Assembly (NCBI GenBank): GCA_964016985.1
Contig: OZ024830.1
Coordinates: forward strand, 19,182,387 to 19,246,386
Reading direction: 5' to 3'
Length of the DNA stretch: 64,000 nt
Source: Anodontia alba
Lineage: Eukaryota > Mollusca > Bivalvia > Lucinida > Lucinidae
The notes beneath the pieces are model-generated. The model saw nothing but the letters and a program-made list of their open reading frames with translations. It made no database searches and was not told where the DNA came from. Of the stretch, positions 22,943-34,145 are shown one piece after another. Position 1 is the stretch's first letter. Every line of letters begins with the position of its first letter. A program made the position numbers and the translations under genes.

Positions 22943-24865
22943 TTAAAAGAGCATTTTTTACTCTCCTGAAAATGCATCAATACCCCATAATTGTCAAACA
23001 GAGACATTTTTGATTTATGGTATTCAGCCTAATTACCGCACTGTGTGCTTAGGCGTTTCAAAATTACTGGGAAAACATGTAGTAAAGTATGTATCCACCT
23101 ACTAGAAGTACGCTTTAAAAGCACTATCAGCAGATGACTTATCTAATGGTGTTTTTGCCATGTTTTTTTTTTTTGTTTTTTGGGTTGTTTTTTTTTGCAT
23201 TTTCTTTATGAAAGCATATGGTGTGGTACTCATTTGAATTACATCAAAAAGTTGATGCAATTCAAATAGGTACCCAAATACTACCCATAACATATGCCTT
23301 TATAAAGAATTAGACAAAAAGCACACTGGCTGTAGTCTGAAGACAATGGAATTGCTTGACTGTGTGCTTATAGGGGTAGGTGTAGTTATTAGGTTGAATA
23401 CGGTAATCATATCTGTCATGGGGTAGCAAACTGTACTTCATTTTTGATAATTAACCTAATTAACTGTGTAAGAAAAGCAAAATCACACACAAATTGATAA
23501 ATTATCCTGACCCAAAAATGGATTGCTATTTTATTACTTGTAATTATTACAAAATTGCCTTTTCCATCAAATTAGTTGAAGCTAATAGGGTTGTTTGCTG
23601 AAAACAAACAGTACAGTCTATGTGAATTCAATGTACCCACTGGGTAAGACAGACACAACATTTTTTTGGTCAGGCTGGCTAAACACCTCAGAACTCCAAA
23701 TTGGCAAATGGGGCATTCATATGTCACAGGGCAAAAACCCATGCAATACTTGAGGTGATTCTGCAAAACAAATGCAAAAAAATGTCCACACATCACCATA
23801 CTATAGTGATATATACATTTGTATTAAGTTTGAGTTTCATCACTCATTAAATGGACATATCTGTTGAGTTAAATCAATCAAAGGGAAATAACTCATGCAT
23901 TACTTAGCACATTCTGTGTAAACTAGACTATATTTATTTACATTCACTATAAGTTTCATGAAATTTCATTGATCAGCTACTACGTAATGGCCTTGTTGAC
24001 ATAGAAGCAGTCCAAGGGCATTTGACAAAACTTCATATGCATCTCATCACCAATGGTGGTACAGTTTTATAATAAATTTCATGAAACTTCCATCATCCGT
24101 TACTTAGATATGGCTGCAGATAGAAGGATAGAAAAACACCAAATCCTCATCAGAGGATAATAAGTGACAACTGACAAACCTGTCTTTTTTCTGCTTATTT
24201 GATCAGTGACACCTTTCAAATAAAATGTTTTCTTCACATTCATATAATCAACAATCAACAACATTTTTTTTTTTCTTCTTTAATTCCTGTGGAGACTTAA
24301 TTTCAATGTGCACCTGGCCACACTTATTTAACTAAGAGCAGAAACTAATTTGCATGAAAGCCACATTCATATAATGAAAATTACACTGAAATATGGAATA
24401 CAACTAATATACATTTGCAGTTAGGTGCACAAACTGATCTGGATCTTTCCTATACACAAATGCAAAAATGTTGCTACTCTTAATTGCAAGCCACATACAA
24501 TACTACATGTACTTAACTCATTGCAGCCTGTTTGTAAAACTTAAAGAAAAATGTGTGAGCAACATTGGTCTAGATCATACTGCCTTAACAAAACTGTACT
24601 TTCATACAGACTGATCAAGGACAAATATGTAACAATTCCTCTGTGCATATGTCCAAAAAGCATATTTTCTCTAAGCCAACTCAACAACAAATATGGGAGG
24701 TACGAACACTTAAGACTTACTTTGGTAAAGCCCACTGGTATTTGGCCATAACTAATATCCTTTAATTCAAATGGCTAATAAATGATACAGAAGTAAATTC
24801 ATAAGTCCAGATAAAGAGAGCAAGTAGGTCACTTTTTTTTTCTTTTTTTTTTTATTTGTACCAAA
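22943..24865. other. No gene seen; repeat relics
   Basis: It contains a diverged hairpin (23200-23310, arms AAGCATATGGTGTGGTACTC and inverse) and AT-rich sequence. Short open frames here show no codon or motif support. Confidence 0.5.
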
Positions 24866-25026
24866 CATAGCTCCAGATAGGAAGGGCGCGTAAATATTTT
24901 TTCTATTTATCAACCAAAACATACGTTGTTGGTACTCATTAGAAGTGCCTCAGCTAGTACATACAACATATGTTTTTGTAGGGAAATAAGAATAATATCA
25001 GTTCTTCTTGATTGATAAAAGCACAT
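24866..25026 (+). mobile_element. Hairpin MITE, family G, diverged
   Basis: The left end is CATAGCTCCAGATAGG; the centre GTACTCATTAGAAGTGCCTC has lost one arm, followed by CATATGTTTTTGTAGGGAAA. Confidence 0.65.
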
Positions 25027-25117
25027 TTTTTAGTTGAAAGAAAGCAATGACCAAAACATATACTATGGTAAAGTAATTTCAGTGAGTACCCACAAGATAT
25101 GATTTGGTTCAGAAATA

Positions 25118-25884
25118 AAACTAGAAATGTGTCAATATGACACAGAAGCCCTCGCTCAGGGGCCTACCTCACCCACACACAAGCGTTTTGCAAAAAATGT
25201 TCAAAAAGGACCATAACTCTCATAATAAAAGGCAGATTTTACCCTAAATCGAACTTGACCTATATTTTATAATTATATACCTCTGTATAAAAAATGGATC
25301 CAATACACTAATCTTTTAAAAGAATATCAAAATGAAAACATTTTTTGAAGCTAAAAAAGGGCCATAACTCCCATAATAATGGGTGGATTTTATCCTAAAT
25401 CGAACTTGACCTCTATTTAAAAATTATATACCTGTGTATTAAATAAGAATCTAATACACTAATGTTTCAAAAGATATCAAACGGAAGATATTTTTCAACG
25501 TTGAAAAAGGGCCGTTACTCCCAAAATAATTGGTGGATTTTACCCTAAATCAATATGACCTATATTTTATAATTATATGTCCATGTATAAAAATCAATAC
25601 AATAGTCTTTTCAAAAGATTTCGAATGGAAACCATTTTTCAAAGTTGAAAAAGGGCCATAACTCCCATAATAATTAGTGGATTTTACCCAAAATCAAACT
25701 TGACCTACATTTTATGATTATATACCTGTGTATAAAATTTGAATTAAATACACTTATCTTTTCAAAAGATAATGAATGGAAACCATTTTTTGTTACGTAC
25801 GAATGGGACGGACATATGTATGGACAGCGGTGATACTATATGCCCTCCCCCACACCCCCTTTGAAAATGGCGGTGGCATAAAAA
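25118..25884 (+). repeat. Tandem array, about 140-bp units
   Basis: Four units carry AAAAAGGGCCATAACTCCCA, GGTGGATTTTACCCTAAAT and TGACCTATATTTTATAAT. It is bounded by AAGCCCTCGCTCAGGGGCC and GAATGGGACGGACATATG, then GGCGGTGGCATAAAA. Confidence 0.8.
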
Positions 25885-26504
25885 AATTACTTACTTTACT
25901 TTATATTACCCAAATTATCATCTTATCTGAAGCTGAGAGAATACAGCACTTTAACTCAGCATTATGAAGGTGACATTTTAAAAATACTTTTCTTATTTCC
26001 CCAGAAAACTGGCTTGGCATTTGATGTTCTTCTCAGAAGACACACATGAAATGTCAAGCCAAATTATTTTCCAAGACGCAGAAAAAAAACATTATAGAAC
26101 AATTATCTGCTAATATTTTTAAGCAAGGAGGTACACTAATGCAAATCTTTATAAAAGAAATAATAACTAATATAAACCCCTCCCCTCTCCACCCTCCCCT
26201 CTTGATATATGTAACTGAGTACGGACAAAATCGCTTTTATTTTACTCTAAAATAGCTTATATTTTCTAAGTGCTTTTTCGTGCCAGTTTTTATCAAAAAT
26301 CCTTTAAACTGAAGCAATCAGTTCTGCCCAAAATCCTATGTACAGCTATTCTAGTGTAGTCCGATTGTTACTAAGTGATTCTATGGTGTCTAACATTTGT
26401 GCTTATGTCATATGTGAGGTTGCAGTTTTAGATGGGACAGCATTATAGAACTCGGGTTCAAAGTACACTTGTACTTACATTTCATTCTTTTGAAGGGGAG
26501 TTTT

Positions 26505-26750
26505 TAACTCTTGAAGCGCTACACACAACTACAGCAGGCAACACTGTGAGGTTTTTTGTGTTTTTTTTTTGTTTTTGTTTTTTTTGTGTGTGTGTGTTTT
26601 TTTTTCAGAGAAAACAAAACAACATTTCATATGAATCATCTGCCTAGCAGACAATTCACATGAAATGCTGTCTTATTTTCTCTGAAAAACAACCAAATGA
26701 ATTTAGAATGTCATCTGCTACAAATGCTTAAAACTTTAAGTATTAACACT
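26505..26750 (+). mobile_element. Family H-like hairpin MITE with T-rich insert
   Basis: TTAACTCTTGAAGCGCTACA on the left and ACTTTAAGTATTAACAC on the right; stem AACATTTCATATGAATCATC and inverse. One arm contains an expanded T/GT-rich run at 26552-26605. Confidence 0.7.
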
Positions 26751-27462
26751 GAATATCATATGTGGCATAAATTTGAATTTCCATTACTTTTATCATTTTC
26801 TTACAGGTTTTAGTTGTTACTGAGAACACTTAAACCAATTTGAGAACACTTTAGACAATGTACCTAAAATGTGTCAAAAAAAGTGGCATGTTCCAGTACT
26901 CTCAGTAACAAAGGAAAAAATTAAAGTAGCAATAGAAAGACTACTTCATGCCACATATAATAGTCACAATGTCAATAAAAAAACTCTGTAGCATTCGGAA
27001 ATTTTTCTAAGTGCTTCTGGTCTAGCTACATGCAATCTACGTCACACAGCTTAATAAATGCTGTTCTAGGTTTGAAATGTGATAAACTAAATACATGTGT
27101 TTAATTGAATACAGTTTAACTCGCCATCATCATTCGCATGCATTAAGCAATCTAACTATAAGATGTTTGTAAACTATATCCTTTGGCAATTATATAATTA
27201 TTACTTCTAATCATATTCTACATGGTTAGCATCATCACGAAAACATGCCTGTATAATTTTGACCCCCTGAAACCCCACTTTTATATAGTAAAACTGGAGT
27301 TTACAGGGTATACATTATTTTTCTTATTTCTGATCAAAACATAGAGGCAGTTCTAACGTGTACCCACAATCTATGTTTTGAGCAGAAACATGAAAAAAAT
27401 CAGAATTTTTATCTGAAATTTTCTTTTTTTTTGGCGGTAAACTTTTTAGTATACAGCTGACT

Positions 27463-27782
27463 CTCGCTATCTCAACCTAGCTTGTCTCGAATAACCGCTT
27501 ATCTCAAAGTCAAAATCAGGTCCCTGCCTAAACATGAAAAATTAACATGTAAAAAATATTGTGGAAAAGAGGAGAAATTGCTCCTAAGGAGCAATTTCTC
27601 CTCTTTTCGACAATATTTTCAATACATCTCTAACTTCAAGAGTCCAATTACACATATATTTGTTAAATATGGTTAATCAAATTAGTTTTTCCTCAATTCT
27701 GCAAATCTGATATGTCAAAGTACGGATATCTCGATGTATTTCAGAGAATCCCTTGGAATTCGAGATAACGAGAGTTGACTGT
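27463..27782 (+). mobile_element. Hairpin MITE, family F
   Basis: Ends ACAGCTGACTCTCGCTATCT and the inverse (ATAACGAGAGTTGACTGT). The central stem AAAGAGGAGAAATTGCTCC and its inverse is nearly perfect. Confidence 0.82.
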
Positions 27783-28105
27783 ATTTGAATAGGCATATTT
27801 TCGTAATGTTAGGTTTATTTTTGCCAAGGGGTATACTTTACTTCAGCATCTTGTGCCCTTCACTTACTGAGAGTGCTGTAGATCGAGTTGATCTAGCTGA
27901 CCTAGACTGTAGTAAGAAATGTGTTCATATGATATTGAACATATAGAAAAAGAGCCTGCCATATGCTAACAGTTAATGCCAAGATAAGCCTATGCATCAT
28001 GTAGTCTGATCAGGGTCTTCTCTGTTCAGACAGGCCGACATATGTTCCAATTTTAGTACAACTATGGTAAGGAGTTAAGGTGTCCCAATATTTAGAGTAG
28101 ATACA

Positions 28106-29180
28106 GTATTATTACAAGAGTTGTCAGAAGACAACGCAGCTCGCCGGAAAGGGCTGATCCGATAAGAAAACAATCTTTAAATATTAAAGTTTAAATGACA
28201 GAGTATGACCTGACTTTGATGTCGGAAGAATGTAAAACTGAGGGATGGGGTAAATGCCATTGAAACATCTTCCCTTAGGCTGGTGTGGATGAAACATGAA
28301 AGCTCTATCTTACATACTTCAGCAGCCATGTACACTTTTCAAAACCTAAACACAGGTATAAATGACAAAAGATGACCTGATCTTGACCTAGGCAGAAGGT
28401 CAAACTGAGGAGGGGTGTGTACTATTGAAAGGTCTTACCCTAAGGTAGGTGTAGGCCAAACATTAAAGCAGCATCTTGAATACTTTAGCAGTTACGAACA
28501 CTTTTCAAAATTTAAACACAAAACTCAAACATGGGTTTAAATGACTAAGTATAACCTAACCTTGACCTTTGCAGAAGGTCAAACTGAGGAAAAGTCTGTG
28601 CTATTGAAAGGTCCTACCCTAATGTTGGTGTGGGCCAAATATTAAAGCGATATCTTGAATACTTCAGCAGTTACAAACACTTTTCAAAACTTAAACGCAG
28701 AACTCAAACATGGGTTCATATGACAAAGTATGACCTGACCCTGACGTAGGCAGAATGTCAAACTGAGGAAGCGGTGTGTGTTATTGAAAGGTCTAACCCT
28801 AAGGCTTGTGTGGGTCAAATATTAGAGCTCTGTCTTGAATACTTCAGCAGTTATGTACACTTTTCAAAACTTAAACACAAAACTTAAACATGGGTGTAAA
28901 AGACAAAGTAAGAACTGACTTTGACCTACATAAAAAGTCTACTTTGGGGATGGGAATGTATGCTTTTGAAAGGTTTTACCCTAAAGTAGGTGTAGGCCAA
29001 ATATGAAAGCAGTACCTTAAACAGTTAAAAAACTATGCACACATTTGAAAACTTAAACATTGTGCTAATGCGGACGCGGATGCCGACACGGATGCCGACA
29101 AGGAGACCGACAGACGCTGACGCCAACGCCTGTTGACAACATAAGCTCTCCAGGACATAGTCCCCGCAAGCTAATAAAAA
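28106..29180 (+). repeat. Tandem array, about 180-bp units
   Basis: Five units carry GCAGAAGGTCAAACTGAGGA, ATTGAAAGGTCTTACCCTAA and CTTTTCAAAACTTAAACAC. It is bounded by ACAACGCAGCTCGCCGGAAA and a GACGCGGATGCCGACACGGA run. Confidence 0.8.
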
Positions 29181-29243
29181 TAATTTTCAAATTTTCTCAT
29201 AGGGCTTTTCCCAAGATTTCCACTTTCATGTTATGTGAGTTAA

Positions 29244-29415
29244 ACCCTTAATAAATTAAGATGCCCCACCCTTTTCTAATTTTCAGCCAATCAGATTGCT
29301 TGATCCAGGTTGTTGATATAAATTCACATACTTAATGACAAACAGGCTTCTCCAACTGGTCTAGATCTACACTGTTTGCCAAGGCAGGTCATATCCAGGT
29401 TCGTTAGGACCAGGG
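29244..29415 (-). mobile_element. Family A MITE, core partly deleted
   Basis: Inverted orientation; the right flank TTAA (29416-29419) and both ends are recognisable. One arm of the core is shortened (AACAGGCTTCTCCAACTGG). Confidence 0.75.
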
Positions 29416-29592
29416 TTAATTTATGGTCATTCTGTAAATGACAGAAAATATTGGTGGTCTACCCAAAGGCATATTTTGGTTTTAAGATATTTGCTGCCAA
29501 GCTCTCTGCAATTTCCGCCATGTCATGCATATTTAAATTTTGGGCTGTCTTTGGATGTAGGTAAACCCATTCAGAGCAATCACTTACATTAA

Positions 29593-29798
29593 CCCTAGTC
29601 CTGCTGAACCCAAATATGTCCTGCCGTTGCAAACAGTGTAGATCCAGATCAGTTGGCTTCTGAAGAAGCCAACTGATCTGGATCTACACTGTTTGTCATT
29701 AAGTATGAGAATTTGTATCAACAACTTGGATCAAGTAATCTGATTGGCAGAAAACTAGAAGTGGGCGTAGCATCTTAATTTATTCAGTATGACTAGGG
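29593..29798 (+). mobile_element. TTAA-type hairpin MITE, family A
   Basis: A full-length copy with TTAA at 29589-29592 and 29799-29802; ends CCCTAGTCCTGCTGAA and TTCAGTATGACTAGGG co-vary at one position. Confidence 0.9.
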
Positions 29799-30001
29799 TT
29801 AACTGATGCAATCTTTTGTGCTAATTTAGGAAACCCATTCAGGTATACTGATGGGCTCTCTCTATGACTGATACTACATGTCACTTTTTGACAAGAAGAC
29901 CATTTTGTGCTACTAGTCAGAGTAAAATTCATTGAATTTAGGCATTTATTGTAACATGAAACAGTTAATGCAAACAGTGTAACTCTAGAAATAAAGAGAC
30001 A

Positions 30002-30812
30002 ACAAGAGCTCCGCCAAGCGGGGCATTATATGCTCGTGGCAAGTAATAAGATGTAGCACATAAACTGGCTCCTGTATAATTCAGTGCTCCGGATATAAAC
30101 TGTAAGTGGAATTACAAAAAAAAAAAAAAAATTTAAAACATTTCATTAGGGCATAGCTCTGCTGACATTTGGTGGACTGTAACCTTGAAACAATATGCAC
30201 TGCTCCACATCATGGTCTAACTACAAATCAAGTTTCAGCTTGATCGGATGTAAACTGTAGGAGGAGTTAGCAGGAAACGAAAACTTTACTAAAGTTTTCA
30301 AAGGGGCATAACTCTGCTAATATTTGGTGGACTGTAACCTCAAAACACTATGCCCTGCTCCACATCATGGTCTAACTATACATGAAGTTTCAGCTTGCTT
30401 GGATGTAAACTGTAGGAGAATTTAGCCAGAAACACAAAATTAATAGAAATTTTCAAAGGGGTATAACTCTGCTAATATTTGGCGGACTGTTACCTCGAAA
30501 TAATATTTGCTGCTCCACATCATAGTCTAACTATGTATGAAGTTTCAGCTTGATTGAATGTAAAATGTAGGAGGAGTTAACCGGAAATGAAAAGTTTACA
30601 GAAAATTTCTAAGGGGCATAACTCTGCAAACATTTGATGGAATGTAACCCCGAAACAATATGGGCTGTGCCACATCATGGTCTAACTATAAACCAAGTTT
30701 CAGCTTGATCAGCTGTAAACTGTAGGAGGAGGTAGCCTGAAACAAAAAAGTTTACGGATGGACGCAATACCCCATAACATAATACGTCCCGTTTTTCAAA
30801 CGGGCGTATAAA
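30002..30812 (+). repeat. Tandem array, about 150-bp units
   Basis: Four units carry GGGGCATAACTCTGCTAATA, CACATCATGGTCTAACTAT and GATGTAAACTGTAGGAGG. It starts AGAGCTCCGCCAAGCGGGGC and ends CCCGTTTTTCAAACGGGCGT. Confidence 0.82.
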
Positions 30813-31461
30813 AAAGAAGTTAGACAATGTCTGTATAGAAACAGGACACTAAACTTTTGTTTAAAATACAGTTAGAAATTTTGTGTTTAACAAACAAGTG
30901 TCTATTTGACTGTCTTTATGGACTCCATACAACAACCTACAAAAATGAAACAGTGAGGTTTCTGACCAGCCTGTATATTTCATATACACTAATCAGTATC
31001 GTACCTGTTTGGTTTGTAGATTCTGTAAAATTAAAATACCTTTACTCTATTTTGCAAACAATAAAGGCCCAGGCCAGGCTGGCATTGGGAGTCTGTTCTG
31101 TCTTCTCTGTGTGTTCTTTGGATGGCCAAGGATCCAGGATTTCATCATGTGGAAAGCAAAGACTGATGAGACTTCATAGAGGTACATTATCTCACACACA
31201 CTGCAGCTCATATACTGATGAACAGCAATGATTCTGATCACACTGCACCATAGCATAAGCTGATCTGGATCTTTACTTAATCCATGAAGACCACAGTTTT
31301 TGAAGAAGCTTAATTTTTGTCTTTTTGGTGTTTGCTGGCTCATATTTATATCAGTATGATTGACATCTTATTCACTCAAAAAAATAGGTCAAAGAAAACA
31401 ATAAAAGCACATCTAAAATAATAAACTTAATTTTGTCTATTAATTGTAAAACTTAGTATTA

Positions 31462-31640
31462 TCTGAGCAAATTCAGCAGATGACAAATCAACAATATTCT
31501 TCTTATTTTTTCCCAGAAAATAGGATTTGACATTTCATGCAAACTGTCACCTCAAGAATTTGCATGAAATGTCATAGCCTATTTTCTGGGAAAAATAAGA
31601 AATATATTTCAAAATGTTGTCTGCTGAAATTATTACCCAG
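31462..31640 (+). mobile_element. Hairpin MITE, family H
   Basis: AATTCAGCAGATGACAAATC, then a stem built on TTTGACATTTCATGCAAACT and inverse, then TTGTCTGCTGAAATTATTAC. It is immediately left of a family E element. Confidence 0.75.
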
Positions 31641-31646
31641 CATGCA

Positions 31647-31898
31647 GGGCCCATTTGTTCGAAACTAATGGTGTCATTAGTTAACGTATCATTAAAATTT
31701 TGATCATTAAATATAGCATATACTCGGTACGCTAATATTTTTGCTGAAAAAATGTGAGTAGCTTTTGCTCTTGCAAAAGCTACTCACATTTTTTTCAGCA
31801 AAAAAACTTGTGAATTAGATAGTGTACTTACTAGAACAGTTAACATTTTGACCACTAGCAAGCTTGTTAAGCTAATGATGCTTTGAACAACTGGGCCC
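31647..31898 (+). mobile_element. Family E MITE beside an LRRC43 splice donor
   Basis: Both ends and the central stem are present. Its right end is 21 bp from the 5' end of the intron that follows the exon ending at 31920. Confidence 0.88.
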
Positions 31899-31919
31899 AG
31901 AGCATGAAAGTGGTATTAC

Positions 31920-32138
31920 CTTTTTAACCGAGTCTGTATCAGTACTCTTGATTGTTGAGGCCACTTCAACCATACCCTGGGTAAATACTGACTGGAAATC
32001 AAACTCTCCTTCTAGAAACTCTTCTAATGGTATATGCCAGGTGGCTAGGGTCATATATGTGGGAGGATTACGTTTGAGTTCCTGCTCTGGCTCACCTTTC
32101 TTCTTCTTTTTCTTGTCATCTCTACCACTTTCTTTAGC
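31920..32138 (-). CDS. LRRC43: LRRC43 exon (C-terminal conserved block), last visible
   Basis: The acceptor TTTTTATCTAG|GCT and donor GTTAAAAAG|GTAATA bound 219 nt (73 codons). The exon encodes AKESGRDDKKKKKKGEPEQE, then LKRNPPTYMTLATWHIPLEE, FLEGEFDFQSVFTQ and a Ser/Thr/Asp-rich end. The KKKK, P-E-L, NPP order matches the conserved C-terminal block of vertebrate LRRC43. It ends in a splice donor, not a stop, so at least one more exon follows below 31920. Confidence 0.9.
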
Positions 32139-34112
32139 CTAGATAAAAATTAAAAGATATAAGTATTTGCATATGATCCTCTTTGTTCACATGCTCCAGT
32201 TTCCAGGTAATAATGTTTTGCGGATAAATATTTTTCTTATTTCTTCATAAAATTGTAAATTTTTAGTACTCACTAGAATTGCATTGTGGTTGAAATTCTA
32301 ATTGGTACCTGCAAGATAAGGTCTTGGCAAAATAAGAAAAACACCAACACTTTCTATTAAAAAAAAAAAAAAAAAATGTTTTATCCATTTAAAGTACCAA
32401 TCGAAATTGCAGCAGATAGCATTCTAAAATACTGTTTTTTTACTTTTCAGAGAAAATAAGGCTTGACATTTCATGTGAATTGTCCATTAAGCTCTTATTG
32501 TCTCAAAAATAAAAAAAAAAAAAATAGAATGTTATCTTATGGTGTTATGGCATATATACTGCTATGATATGCTTATGTCAATTATCAAAAAAGATAGTGT
32601 GACATCATAGCATTACATACGGGTATCTCTCAGGGGTACAAATCAATGGCATTTGTTCTGCTCAGAGCATAGGATAGGTGTTAGGTTTCATTATTTATTT
32701 GTACATGTTTTTTGTAGAGAAATGCCATTAATTTTCAATAACAGAGTAAGTCTAGAGTAAGTCCAGTTATATTTGATTTTTTTTTCCTGTATTAAACTGG
32801 TGAAAAAATAGTTGATGAATTCTTGACATGGGATGAATACAGACTCATATGCAAATAGATTAATAAATTTGACGCAGGGCTTCCATTAACTTTCAGACTC
32901 AGGAAATCCAAGACTTCCTACTTCTCAAATTTGGAAGTCCTATAGGAAAATCTAGGAAGTCCCACTTTTTTACGTGCTGGGGCAGTCTACCCTTTGTTTA
33001 GTAGAACATAGGTTCTTATTTCAGTGTCACAGGAATCATCATGGTCTATACATCTTTCAAATGTGTTTTAAAAATGTCCTTATTGCTTATTAAAATTCGA
33101 TTGCATTGTTTTGGAAAGCCTGTACTTGTATGTTGGACCTTAGAGAAAGCATCAACATTGATACATCTTTGCATTCGTTTCAAAGCTCAGAAAAAGAAAA
33201 AAAGCAGAAACAAACATCAAAAAAGCCTTGACACAAATAATCTTTGGAAGAAAATAATGAAAGTATATGAAGTCATTACTGTTTTTAATATTCAGGTCTT
33301 AAAATCTTGAATTATTATTTTGCTAAGAAACGTGTGTCATCTGAAAACACCTCAATACTTCCAGAAGTTACTAAGTGAAATTCTATAAATAAATAGCAAA
33401 CAGTCTTTTAATTCCTGTAAAAACATAATTTTTATCTTTTTCATAATGTCTGTCAATTGATTCTGTACCCATTATGACTGCCATATTTACCATATAACCC
33501 TAAGTATCGGGGCAGACATGCCTGAGCAAACAGTGTAGATCCAGATCAGGTGCCACAAAATGCATCTGATCTGGGTCTACACTGTTCACCACTCATCCAG
33601 CAGTTTTTAGACATAACAGGTAGTAAAATTGACCATCAAATATAGGACAGGTATGGTAAGGAGTTAAGGTATTCCAATATTAACTCTTGTCCTGCTGAAT
33701 AATTAAGATGTCACGCCCATTTCTAATTTTCAGCCTATCAGATTACTTGATCTAGATTGTTGCTAAAAATTCACATACTTTATGGCAAACAGTGCAGATC
33801 CAGATCAGTTGGCTTCTTCAGAAGCCAACTGATCTGGATCTACACTGTTTGCAAAGGCAGGGTATATCCGGGTTCAGCATGACAAGGGTTAATGGTAAAT
33901 ATGGTATTCTAACTTGGTTATATCAAGGGAATCTTGGAGCATATACAGATTCAGATCATTACACACATTTGCACCTTTTCTTTCTGTTTGTGTATTCTAC
34001 AGTAAAAAAAATGTCTTAGTCAATGAACAATGAAGACCCTGAAGTACAGGATGACCAGGGCATTGACTGTCCTCATATGCTAAATGATATTTTTTGGTTC
34101 AATTAACACTCT

Positions 34113-34145
<33 letters not shown>

